From assembly GCA_032158295.1 (NCBI GenBank), contig CM063261.1, forward strand, positions 2,046,001 to 2,110,000: a stretch of DNA of 64,000 nt, read 5' to 3'. Position 1 is the first letter of the stretch; each line of letters begins with the position of its first letter. Below the pieces are notes generated by a model. The model was given only the letters and a program-made list of their open reading frames with translations. It did not search any database and was not told the origin of the DNA. The translations under genes were made by a program, and so were the position numbers. The DNA is from Pycnopodia helianthoides (taxonomy: Eukaryota > Echinodermata > Asteroidea > Forcipulatida > Asteriidae). Positions 44,933 to 56,232 of the stretch are shown one piece after another.

Positions 44933-45383
44933 CCGGTATGCTTATTGTGCTTGCCTTTAAAGGAACGTTACAGAATTGGTAAGAAAAAAACTTGTCAAAT
45001 ATATTTTTGATCACAGATTTACATAAAACTTACACGGTCTAATGATGATGATAGTAGAAAAACATACCTTGAAATATTTCTGTCTGAAATGCCATATTTG
45101 ATGAGAAATGAATAAACTAATTTTCCGATTGGAGTTTATCGCTCAGTGAGCGTTTTATTCATTTGTTGAATCTATATGATTTCATGCAAATGTGTAATCA
45201 TGTTTTCACTATTTTCTCGTGACCCAGATGGCCGATCGATCTCAAACTTCTACAGGTTTGTCAGTTTATGTATATGGTGGATTACATAAAGTGCTTACAC
45301 TGCCAGCAACTGTTTTGTTAGCAAAAACCAATATGTAATGTTCCTTTAAGTAACTTCCGGTATGCTTATTGTGCTTGCCTTTA
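44933..45383. mobile_element. TTAA-ended MITE with 27-bp flanking direct repeats
   Basis: The terminal inverted repeats are TTAAAGGAACGTTACAGAAT (from 44957) and TATGTAATGTTCCTTTAA (to 45349). Outside them the same 27 bp (CCGGTATGCTTATTGTGCTT plus GCCTTTA) occurs at 44933-44959 and 45357-45383 without mismatch. The interior has no ORF. Confidence 0.82.
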
Positions 45384-46656
45384 GGTAAGGCAAAAAGGCC
45401 TTAATGTCACACAGTGCCTACTATGCAGGATTTAGCAGGGGAACAGTCAATGGCAACATATGCTACATGATATTTTAGCTGGTACCCAATCTTGCTATAA
45501 GGTCATTCCATGTCAGACCAGAAACCACAAAAGCGGACAAGAGTAAAATACCACCCTTTTGGTACAAATATGTCATAACCATGTTAATTTTCATTAATAT
45601 GCACATTTTGCATTAATGTATAAAATGACCAAACTAAAACTATATTTCTCAGAATGCATGCAAATTTCAAAACAAAATTGCAAATGTATTTATTTGGTCC
45701 AATACAATAATCACATTCAACTCTTTCGGTCAACGGCAGTTCAATGTGAACGGAAGTTTGAAACTAGACATACACCTTTACGTGGCGCAAAGGAAATTGA
45801 TCGCGCTCAACTTGCATTGTGGATGTGTGATGTTGCGGTAAAACACGTGTTGAAATCCAGTGTGAAACTCACATCTTTAAACAGTACCGGCTGCAGTTCC
45901 ATTCAGTGGTTTGAATAGAAAAGTTGGTCCGTGTAAAACACACTACACATTGGACACATTTTCCATAAGCAAAAGCGGGTATGGTTTCGACTACAAGGAT
46001 ACGCAACGAACAACTCATTTGATAAGGTTAAAGTTGAGTGTATAGAGGTTTTACAGTCACGTGATGCTATCACGTGACTGTGTGTTTGAGACGCCATCAA
46101 TGACCAGAGGCAAGATCACAGTTCATTACCGTAACCATGACCGGCAAGATGGCTGCCGTTGCGGTAGTCCGGGCCAGTGACGTCAGCTGAAAAAACCCCT
46201 ATTAGAGAAAAAGTTCAAAGTTCCGCGACCCGCTTTTTCGTCGAAATAATTTTTTCGCTTTTATATAAATTTTTCTCTGAACAAATTTCGACAGATGATG
46301 CTGTTTCAAAAATGAAAAAACATACATAAACTTTCTCACATGCCACGGACAAGGCAAAGTTGCTTGTACATTGAAGTAAATTATTGTCAAGAATAGTTAA
46401 TTGTTAGCTTTTAAATAATACCATTTATCTCGGGCGGAATTTTTCTTTAATACCTTAATTGAAAGCTTGTAACTTTCTCGAGTCAATTAAAATAGCTATT
46501 TAAAAATTTTAATATAAATTTACGGGTCAAAAATCGGGCCTAACACCTTTAGTGATAACAACTTTCAATGCATTATTATAGTGTGAATATTTACAAAATG
46601 GGGGCATCAGTGTTTTTTTTTTTAAATTAATCATTACTATTATTATTACTTAATTT

Positions 46657-46825
<169 letters not shown>

Positions 46826-46889
46826 CATCTTATCACAGCATGCAAAAGAAAGATTCCATTTTCATTTGTGCCGGTTACTCCTCGAGTCA

Positions 46890-46906
46890 GGCTACGTCCC
46901 GTAGCC
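46890..46906 (-). promoter_or_regulatory. 7-bp perfect hairpin directly after the LINE stop codon
   Basis: On the minus strand GGCTACG-GGA-CGTAGCC follows TAA with no gap. It is a candidate RNA structure for 3' recognition by the RT, given that the 3' UTR is only about 80 nt. Confidence 0.5.
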
Positions 46907-49900
46907 TTAGATCTCAAGGGTCTTTCTCAGGATCCTCGCTGTTCCCAAAAGCGCCGCCTTCTGTAACAGATCTATCCTCACATTTGTCCCTATTTCATCT
47001 AGATGTTTCCCCAGTGCTTTGGGAATGGTGCCAAGTGCTCCAACAACCACAGGGACTACTTTCACTTTCACCTGCCAAATCTTACGGAGTTCCCTGGCCA
47101 GGTCTTGGTACTTGTGGATCTTTTCCGTCTCCTTCGAAGCTACCCTGATATCACCCGGTACAGCTATGTCAATGAGATGACACATCTTCGTCGTCTTATC
47201 TAAGACTACAACATCCGGACGCCTATGTTCTATAACATGATCAGTCTGAATGTTAAAATCCCAGAGAATCTTGACCTGGTCGGTCTCTACAACTTTCTCC
47301 GGAACGTGGCCGTACCATTTCGCATGCACTTGGACACCATACTTCTTACACAGATCCCAGTGAATCACCTTGGCCAACTTGTCATGTCTTCCTTTGTACT
47401 CCGTCTGGGCCATCATACTACATTCGCTGACAATATGAAATACAGTCTCTTCTGCCTTGTAACACATTCTGCACATAGGAGAGACGTTTGCTTTCTCGAT
47501 CCTTGCCTTCATAACATTTGTCCTTAGTGACTGGTCTTGCGCCGCAGTAATCAAACCCTCGGTTTCCTTCTTTAGTTCTCCGCTCTTTAACCAATTCCAT
47601 GACTTGGGGCTCGCTACCTCTTCAGTACATCTCAAGAACCGGCCATGAAGTGGCTTGTTCCTCCAATCTTGATGTCTTTCCTCTTTCTTTCCCCTCTTGT
47701 ACTCCTTCGGCCCAACTTCGTCTTCCCTCGTGTACTTTTGGGCAACCATCAACAAGTTCTCCTCGGTCCTCCTAATATGACAATGCAAGCTCCTGCGCTC
47801 GATGTTAACACTGTCTGCCACGCTTAGTAACCCCCTTCCGCCCTCTGACCTCGGAAGATAGAGTCTGCTGACATTTGACCGCGGATGTAGCATGCCATGC
47901 ATGGTCATCAGTTTCCTTGTTCTCCTGTCCGTGACATCTAGATCTTCCTTGGTCCACCCCACAATACCCCCACTGTACCTCATCAAAGACACGGCCCACG
48001 TGTTAATCGCCTTAATCATGTTCCCCCCGTTCAGTTTGGACTTTAAACATTTCTTCACCCGCCTGATGTATTCTGCCCTCAGCCTTACCTTTGATTCCTC
48101 GTGAAGCACATGGTCCGATTCAAGAACACCAAGATACCGATAACTCTCCTCCTCGCCTAGAGCCCTCATCTGTGCACCATCTGGCAGAGCGATGCCATCG
48201 GAGTGTACCCTCTTTCCCCTCTTCATGGCCATTGAAGCACATTTCTCCAGACCGAACTTCATCCCGATGTCATCACTGAAAATCCTGACGGTCTGCACCA
48301 GAGAATCGATCTCCGCCTCATTCTTTGCAAACAACTTTAAATCGTCCATAAAAAGCAGATGGTTGATCTTACATCCGTCCTTCTTCATTACATAACCTGC
48401 GCTCACCTTCCTCAGAATCATCGACAAGGGCATCAGTGCCAGAACAAACAGCAGTGGAGACAGAGAGTCACCTTGGAAAATACCTCTTCTTATGCATACC
48501 TTGCCCAGACTATCGTCATTGGCTGTCAGATTTGTTCGCCACGTCTTCATGCTCTCACCTAAAAGACGTTTTACTGCATCAGCCACTCCAACCATATCCA
48601 GACATTCCATTATCCATGTGTGCGATACCATGTCATACGCCTTCTTGTAGTCGATCCACGCCATTGCCAAATTAGTCTTTCTGCTCCTGCAATCCTTCAG
48701 TACAGCCTTGTCAATGATAAGTTGATCTTTCGTACCTCTGGACCGCTTCTTACAGCCTTTCTGCTCCTCTGGAAACAACTTCTGGTCATCCATATGGCGA
48801 TAGAGGTCTTCTGCAATCATACTGGTCAAAAGTTTATACATCACAGGTAAGCACGTGATTGGTCTATAATTACTCGCAATGTTACCTTTCTTGACATCCT
48901 TTATGATCAGAACCGTTCTTGCCTCAGTCATCCAAGATGGGACCTTACCCTGTACTAAACAGTCTTGCAGTTGTAGGGCCATTCGCTCATGCAAACTACG
49001 GAAGTTCTTCAACCAGTACCCATGCACTTGGTCCGGTCCCGGGGCTTTCCAATTTGGCACTTTCTTTACCTGTCTCTTTACCTTGTCCACGTCAATCTGG
49101 AACCCTTCTTGCTGCTGTACCCCTCTCAATTCATCTTTCACATTCGTTAGCCATTCCGCTTGTCGGTTGTGCTGTATTGGTTGGTCCCAAATACTACCCC
49201 AGAAAGTTTTGGCCTCTGCTGGCCTCGGGCCCACTTGCGTGCAGTCATTCTTTCCGTCTAATTCCTTGAACAACCGACGCTGATTGGTGTTAAATAGCCT
49301 ATTTTGGTGAAACTGCTTGACCCTATCAACATACCTCTTCACCTTTGCAGCCTTAGCCTTTACCCTTTGCTTAATCTCCTCTATGACAACATTCACCCCC
49401 TTACCTTTGACATTATACTTTGTCATGATTGTATTCCTCAAGTCTGAACCTTTTATTAAACCCTTTTTCATTTGTTCTATTCTACTGAGGTCTTTCCGTA
49501 ATTCTTTAATTTGACCCTCCAGACGACGTTTCCACCATGGTGTACTGTTTTCCTGTTTTGATTGTGAAGCCTTCACACCTAACTTTTCCCCTACTACAAC
49601 TGCCCCAGCAAAAATAAGACGGTTAGTTTCCGACAGATTATTTGTACTTACTGACCCAAGGACTTTACTTACCACGGCTGACATTTCTGTCAGCCTTTTC
49701 CTTGGGACCCGGCGCAAAGATGGGATACTCCACCCGCTTGACCCCTTAGCCGCTTCCATCACCTCTTGAATCCTGGTTTTAATTTGCACCTCCTCCTCCG
49801 TACACTCTACACCTCCCTCTTCGTCTATGCCATCGTCACCCTGACTGTCTAGCAACCCTGGCTGCTCAACCACATCTTCGCTATTAGCAGCAGCCACCTC

Positions 49901-50317
49901 CTCCGGTACTTGGTGGTTAACAACCTCCGTTCTATCTCTTTCAGCTTGTACTATCCTCCTCATCTCCTCAATTTCCACGTTTGTTAACCACTGGTTCCGT
50001 TTGATAGTACTTATCTGGTCTGCAAGACGCTGCTCACTGATCTCAAACATTTCTTTATCCTGCCATAGGCTAAACATTCTCTTTCTGTATCCTCTCTTGT
50101 CCGGCTCACTTTTAATATAACATTCCATCGCCATTTTGTTATCAGCCTTACTCCATTTTCTCCTGGTTGCAACACGAATCCTGTTGTGAGCAGTTTGGAT
50201 ACGATCTGGTAGTACCTGCTCAGGCATACCAACCAGATCGGGTGAAGGACTTCCTCTCTGGGAGTTTGTCACTCTTTCACCGTTGACTTGATGCTCCATA
50301 GCACTCATTATAAACAT
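46907..50317 (-). CDS. LINE polyprotein: RT, CCHC and restriction-like endonuclease
   Basis: 1136 aa from ATG 50317. An in-frame TAA lies about ten codons upstream, so the N-terminus is complete. Residues about 50-115 have a Trp-spaced basic region (RRKWSKADNKMAMECYIKS) that may be a Myb-like DNA-binding domain; I see no N-terminal C2H2 finger. The RT core includes WKAPGPDQVHGYWLKNF and SNYRPITCLPVMYKLLTSMI, the catalytic D of WIDYKKAYDMV near 554, FQGDSLSPLLF near 614 and the active-site FMDD near 657. The thumb follows to about 800. A C-x2-C-x8-H-x4-C knuckle (CRMC...HIVSEC) begins near 948. The endonuclease has RRPDVVVLD near 1031 and HLIDIAVPGD near 1049, the R-P-D-x(n)-D signature, followed by K residues. 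It would nick the target and prime reverse transcription from it. No stop or frameshift is visible. Confidence 0.93.
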   Translation of the reverse strand: MFIMSAMEHQVNGERVTNSQRGSPSPDLVGMPEQVLPDRIQTAHNRIRVATRRKWSKADNKMAMECYIKSEPDKRGYRKRMFSLWQDKEMFEISEQRLADQISTIKRNQWLTNVEIEEMRRIVQAERDRTEVVNHQVPEEVAAANSEDVVEQPGLLDSQGDDGIDEEGGVECTEEEVQIKTRIQEVMEAAKGSSGWSIPSLRRVPRKRLTEMSAVVSKVLGSVSTNNLSETNRLIFAGAVVVGEKLGVKASQSKQENSTPWWKRRLEGQIKELRKDLSRIEQMKKGLIKGSDLRNTIMTKYNVKGKGVNVVIEEIKQRVKAKAAKVKRYVDRVKQFHQNRLFNTNQRRLFKELDGKNDCTQVGPRPAEAKTFWGSIWDQPIQHNRQAEWLTNVKDELRGVQQQEGFQIDVDKVKRQVKKVPNWKAPGPDQVHGYWLKNFRSLHERMALQLQDCLVQGKVPSWMTEARTVLIIKDVKKGNIASNYRPITCLPVMYKLLTSMIAEDLYRHMDDQKLFPEEQKGCKKRSRGTKDQLIIDKAVLKDCRSRKTNLAMAWIDYKKAYDMVSHTWIMECLDMVGVADAVKRLLGESMKTWRTNLTANDDSLGKVCIRRGIFQGDSLSPLLFVLALMPLSMILRKVSAGYVMKKDGCKINHLLFMDDLKLFAKNEAEIDSLVQTVRIFSDDIGMKFGLEKCASMAMKRGKRVHSDGIALPDGAQMRALGEEESYRYLGVLESDHVLHEESKVRLRAEYIRRVKKCLKSKLNGGNMIKAINTWAVSLMRYSGGIVGWTKEDLDVTDRRTRKLMTMHGMLHPRSNVSRLYLPRSEGGRGLLSVADSVNIERRSLHCHIRRTEENLLMVAQKYTREDEVGPKEYKRGKKEERHQDWRNKPLHGRFLRCTEEVASPKSWNWLKSGELKKETEGLITAAQDQSLRTNVMKARIEKANVSPMCRMCYKAEETVFHIVSECSMMAQTEYKGRHDKLAKVIHWDLCKKYGVQVHAKWYGHVPEKVVETDQVKILWDFNIQTDHVIEHRRPDVVVLDKTTKMCHLIDIAVPGDIRVASKETEKIHKYQDLARELRKIWQVKVKVVPVVVGALGTIPKALGKHLDEIGTNVRIDLLQKAALLGTARILRKTLEI

Positions 50318-50357
50318 CACACAATTGTGAGAAAGTTTGTAGTTTTAGGGAGAACTA

Positions 50358-50358
<1 letters not shown>

Positions 50359-50406
<48 letters not shown>
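50359..50406. repeat. (ATT)n array at the retrotransposon 5' end
   Basis: Sixteen ATT units next to the 5' end of the element, followed by poly(T) and poly(G). Same unit and phase family as the array on the other side. Confidence 0.96.
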
Positions 50407-53400
50407 TTTTTTTTTTTTGGGGGGGGGGACGTGCCCCCGTGCCTCCGTGGCCATTTGCCCCCTCAGCTACGCCACTGAGAACATACTGCAAGTTTGCAAT
50501 TTGCGACATTCATAAAAATGATACATTGTGCATTACATATAGCTAATAGAAAATAATAATTATTAACAAAAGCACTTTATAAACAGACGGATTTAGTCAA
50601 TAGAGACTACAGCCCAAGCTCTGTCAAGCTTGAAAAGATACAATTTTTTTTTCACATTTCATTTATAATTTATTATATTCAGCTTCGTAGGCCGTGACGA
50701 ATAGATTCTCGGAAACAATGGTAGAAGAAGTCGCGTTGCCCGACACAGTGTTGTCATTATTTATGTGTCCGTCCAGTTGTCCCGGTCTTCTGTTATAATT
50801 TGTTCCACATAATTAGTTTTAGTCAATTGACATCGACGTGACTGCAGATGGTACTCACGCGTTGAAAGAAAAAAAAACCTCCCCAGATTATCATAATTAT
50901 TCACGAACTGATATTATATCCCAGCGTTGTTAAAGAACTTGATTTGAAACAAACTGAGTGAGGTTAAAAGCAGGGCAATTTATATTAAAATTAATAACAA
51001 CTAGTTCATATAGGGCATTTCAATGCGCTTAACAATAGTGCCCTGGTCATTGGGCCAACAACATTCTTGTAATCGTTCTCAGCTCCCTGCTGAGGAGTAT
51101 GCAGCCCCGGGTGCTCCGAAGGCTTTTTCCCCAAACAAAAATACCAGTCCCACCCTCGCAGGTATCCATTTTCGACCCCTGGGTAAAAGATGAGTCCACG
51201 TTGAGGGACATCTTGTATTTTGTGATAAACACCCCTTTAAAAATTCACCAAACTAGGGGGGCCACATTTTCGATGAGCAAATTCTTTTTTTTTTTTTTGC
51301 ATGTTCATTTATTTCTTGTTCAATTTGGCCGGCAGATCAAAAATCAGATCCAAATCAGAGGTGAAAAGTTTGTACAATTTCTAGCAAATGACAGTTGATC
51401 GATGTAGCAATGGTCTATTCATTTAGTTTACGAATGACTGCCAACATCAACCTAGAATGAAAACAAAATATATGTATATTTAAATAAAATGTTGTTATTG
51501 TATAATGTTGAACCGATTTTTTAATTGTACATGCACCAAATTTAATGAGCCATGCAAATGTATTTTAAAAACTTCTTCAAACGGACCTTTTTCTAAAAAC
51601 CCAAACCAAACAAGAATCCTGGAATTCAAACAGTTAGACCAAAAAACTCAACTTTTATAAACCAAATATTAGATGAAATTTTTACTGAAATATGTAAAGT
51701 TATTGCTCTTTTGAACTGTTCGATGCATCGAAAATCTATAACCCACCTGTTCAAATTATTATAGTAATTTAAACTTAAAAACTAAAATTAACGAAAACAC
51801 GAGCTTGCCGTTGAATTTGGCTTCGGTGAACGAGATGAATTTCAGAGCAAATGAGAAGAAATAATTTGAGTTATGTAAACAGATGCTTAACTAAGGGGTG
51901 AGGGGGGGGGGGCAGGGGGGCATGCACGTGCCCCTCGGGTGCCCCCAGTTGAAATTATAGAATTTTGATATTCAAACTTACTCGAACAAAAAGTTACATT
52001 TGATGAGCTTTTATGATATTTTCAGTATTTTTAAAAACTATTTGTCAATCTACACGCCGACAATGCATTTTTTTTTTTTAACTCCACGCCAGATCTTCTT
52101 ACTAAAAATTAACAAAATTACATGAAATGGGCTCGTTTGGGACAATTACTTACGAAGACTACAGTTTTAGTTGCCTAGAAGTGCCCTCCCCCCGGAAAAC
52201 AATTATGCACTCCCTTGTTCCCCCTTAAATTTTACCCTGTAGTTTCGACGCTGTCTACATAGAAACTGCATCATTTTCCTTGAATATGATATTAAAATAT
52301 CATCTTCTTGTGAAATATTTCTAAAAGCAAATGAATGGAAAGAGTGAGTTATCGCCATCCTTCTCTGTGGAACACCAAGAAAGCGCTGCAACGAGTCTTC
52401 CGTTCGAATGACTCAAACAGAGGAAATGGTAAACACGGCGCCATCTTGAATTTATCGAACGCCTAGCGAACCGATGACTTTACCATCGACCTCATTCAAA
52501 CAACCCCTCTGATTGGACGAGGAGTATCAACTCGGCATTAGCTGCAGTCACACCATGGCGATGTATCGACCCAATGAGAAAGTATCCTTAATCCCTTTGT
52601 CTCTAACTCTCAATCATTCATAAGGTATACTCAAAAGTGTAATCGATCGAAATGCGACGGCCGTTTCATGTCCGAACGCTGCCTTACAATTTCACTTCCC
52701 ATAACGATATTAACCAACGAGCGTTTATTTTGTTCATGAATTGTACACCCGGATTTTAAACAAGGCACTCTCGGGACGAGAGGCAAAGAGGAACTTAACA
52801 AGTGTTGTACTTATATTAAATAGAAGCCCCCAATTTAAATTCATCTTGAGTGAGATGGACCGGCTACATGTAATAGCCGTCGATTCACCAACCAGCGTCC
52901 CAAGCTGTTGTTGGAGCGGTTCTTGCTAAAGCCCTGCACCCATCTTGGAGAAGTTCTCTTTGCAAGGCACAACATATTGGACATTGACCAATTGCTCATT
53001 ACATCTCTTATGTCCTTTAGTAACTGGTCTTCTCGTTTCATTCCATGAAAAATCCATCCACTCGTCATCAATCGAGGCTGCAGTTGGAATGTGTAAAATG
53101 GATTCAAATACTGTGCGCATTCATATTTCCGCATAATGACATGGGGTACAAGACCGAACTGGTACGCAATGATACTAGATAAAAAAGACATTGTAGAAAA
53201 TACTTTAAAAAAACCGCAGTAATAACAATCATATTAAAATATTGTGAACATATATTTTTAAAATCGAAAAGTGTGAGGTATTTACTCAATAGGAATCTCT
53301 GGTTAAAAGAAAAAGAAAAGGGGGCAAAAACACCACGTAATTCAAGACTAACTTTGGAAAAATAAATTGCACGATGGCCTCTTCCGAAAGCTCTGAAAAG

Positions 53401-55558
53401 ATCTCCCGTTGACTTCCCTTCCATTTCTCCATTCAGAAAGAACTGACAAGATGACCCAAAATGGTCAAAGAGGCTTCATCAAAATCCTCTGTTATTATTC
53501 CCACATAAAAATGAACTTTCCCAGTTCCCCAAGAACTAACTATGAAATAAGCACACCCTAGCAGTCATGAAAGGCAGGACGTAATTTTGGTATTGTCAAA
53601 AACTAGTATCCTCACTCGGTGTATCCCAACATAATATGCATAAAATAACAAACCTGTGCAAATTTGGGCTCAATTGGTCATCTAAGTTGCAAGAAAATAA
53701 TGAAAGAAAGAAAAACGCCTTGTTGCATAGAATTGTGTACTTTCAAATGCCTGAGAAAGGCTTCATACCTAAAAGCCTTTCTCAGATTAAACTATTGTAG
53801 TGAGAAACTACCTCTTTCTCAAAAACTACTAAACTTCACAAGGAGTTGTTTCTCACAATGTTTTAAACTATTAGCAACTCCCAGCTCTCACTTTTTGGGA
53901 CACAATAAATGACACACTCCGGGGATTTTCCCCCCTTCCCCTCCCCTTACCCTCCCCACGCCCCACGGTTTCAAGGCAGAAGTCACGGGTCAGGTCCAGT
54001 GCTTCGTCCTTCGTCGCCAATCAGTATTATTAACCTTAATCTTTCCCAGGGTCTTGTTCCCTTGTTTATATCCAGTAACAGTAATTTATGTGTGACTGTA
54101 CAAAACAGGGTCCAGACTAATTTTCCCCTTTCAGCCTCGTTTTTGGTTACTTAGATTGATTGGTATAGTCTCAACGTGTTTACACTTGGGTTTGGGTTTT
54201 AAAACTCAAGATGGCTGCTCGCCTTCGTCATATCGGGCAAAGTACATCTAGGCCTGCAATAATAACATCCAAGCCCCACGCTCGTTCCCTTTGTGCTGCG
54301 CATTTTGTGTGTATGGGCGGATTAAAACGAACGGTATTGATCGGCGTTTCTTATTTTTTTGCTTTCATGTAGGATCATCATTGACGGCTGGTTACCAACT
54401 ACGACATTCACAGTTCCAAAAAAAAAACAATGTAACATCATCATAAACCATCTAGTAATGTAAACATATTTGCCAAGAGTATACTTGGGAAGCTCGTCAG
54501 TGAAGTTCTGGCACCGTGGATGCGAAAAGTGAGAGTCGTAAACGCTTTGTGATTGGTTGTGTTGGTTTTGTCAGAAGAGCATCAACTCATTGGAGTTATT
54601 TTAAACACAACGTATTGTCACCACCATCACTTCACGCACGATTACTGTTGCAATGTAAGTTTTGCTGATACACTTGAGAAGGCATACGTTAACATAGGTC
54701 GTCCAGCACTGCAAATGAAAGTCAAACTGTGGAATAAACCGTTTTGAAGTCGTAAACTCGTTGGGAACTAGTCAGGCATTCTACACGGTGTGAACACCTT
54801 TCAACGAACACGGTTCGCCATTTGGAAGAAATACACAGGGACATGACGAGGCTAAAACGCCATTGTATGCGTGGATGTGATATTTTCATGTGGACGTCTT
54901 ACCAACTTTTTGCCTGAAGGTAGGAAAACAAACAAGTCTGGACAACGCTGCCGATTACTGCTTTGAAAACGTCGTCAAATTTATGCTGTCGTCATAGGTT
55001 ACTGGAGTTTTAATTAAGACTTTAAAACATTATGCCGAGTTGACCGTAGGTGGTGAAGAACACGTAAAAAATGGACGGCTAAGGGGGCCTCATTATCAGA
55101 TGGAATTCCGGCAAGTTATCTAACTCTGTATTTCTTGGTTATCAAACGTACAACGTCACACTGCATGGAATGAAAAAGCAGATTAATGTGGTTTGAAAAT
55201 TCGTGTGCAACTTCGTCTGTAACTTCGTCTGCCGATTGAAGCGAAGCTATTGGGGATGATTACGAAACGGTGAATTGGAAGACACTGTCATCACTTAACA
55301 CTGGGAATTGTTTTACACCAAACGAGAGAAATAATCGTCAGAAAACAAAAGTACACGACTACGAACGGATTGAAGGCACGGCATACTTTTAAGCCTGTCA
55401 GAGTTACTCTACAAACTAAAGGATCTCTTGAGAGAAAAATGAGCCTGGGATAAATATTTTAAGTCACCAAATTTGTGCCAAGAGATTTTAAAAATGTGTG
55501 GCCTTTCAAAAGGAGCGTAGACTTGATTATATGAGTGGATAATTTACAAAAGGCAGCA
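50407..55558. other. intergenic region and probable K2P 5' UTR
   Basis: AT-rich without recognised exons. A family D repeat copy lies at 53575-53900. The final kilobase may be the transcribed leader of the channel gene; a 3-codon upstream ORF (ATG at 55531) sits just before the start codon. I could not place a promoter. Confidence 0.5.
53575..53900 (+). repeat. family D dispersed element, longest copy
   Basis: Ordered blocks TATCCTCACTCGGTGTATCC, AAATAACAAACCTGTGCAAA, CTCAATTGGTCATC, TTTCTCACAATGTTTTAAAC. I recognise this arrangement as abundant in sea star genomes. Confidence 0.65.
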
Positions 55559-56232
55559 ATGTTTTTCCAGCAGTCCCACAATGCGCGTAACGCAGTGGAC
55601 GAGGCCGAAGACATCGAGATGGGCTCGTACTACCTCGAGACTCCGCCGTGGGCCCACCCGGGGAAGAAGCGTTTCTCCACGGTGAGCGGCATGAGCTCCC
55701 GCTCCCGCCGGACTACCGTCGGGAGCTCCGGAGGTACCGACCAGATGAGCCACTCCCGATCCGGCAGTTTGGAATCCCCTCCGCAAATCAGGGAGGCAAA
55801 TAATATTTTACCGATCGGCCCGGGGCTGTACCTCCGGCAGGCCTCGATGGCCCGGAGCAGCACGGCCCAGAGCCGGTCCAGTTTCTCCAAACCCACCGGC
55901 AACCCCGTGTGGAGATTCGTCAAGAGGGTCTTGTCCTCATCCTTCGGCCTGTTCCTGTTCATCCAATCGTACCTCTGCATTGGGGCATTCTGTTTCATGT
56001 GGGTGGAGGCAGCAAGAGAACAGACACAGTGGAAACTGATGACATCTCTACGGGCAATCTGTCAGCTGAACTGAACACATGCTCGGGGAACGAGACATGC
56101 CATATAGAACTTCTCAAAGCGTGGAGCGACAACTTGTCAGGTTCCCGCCAATCTACTTAGAGATACAGGAAGGGCGAGTGTGGTCGTGGATTTACTCGTA
56201 CTACTGCAGCTTTACCATTATATCAACAATAG
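55559..56232 (+). CDS. KCNK: K2P exon 1: N-terminus, TM1, cap, pore 1 start
   Basis: The start MFFQQSHNARN and TM1 LFLFIQSYLCIGAFCFMWVE read in one frame until a stop at 56072-56074. SGNETCHIELLKAW reads in a second frame. Pore helix WSWIYSYYCSFTIISTIG reads in a third. The donor is ATAG before GTAAG, phase 1. A tandem CTGAA duplication (56066-56075) coincides with the first frame change. Confidence 0.85.

Noticed and set aside
46907..50320. GTG at 50320 as the LINE start
   Set aside because: Eukaryotic initiation at ATG is expected; ATG 50317 follows directly.
56141..56168. A 28-bp intron to explain the K2P frame change
   Set aside because: Too short for a spliceosomal intron, and removing it does not restore the pore frame.
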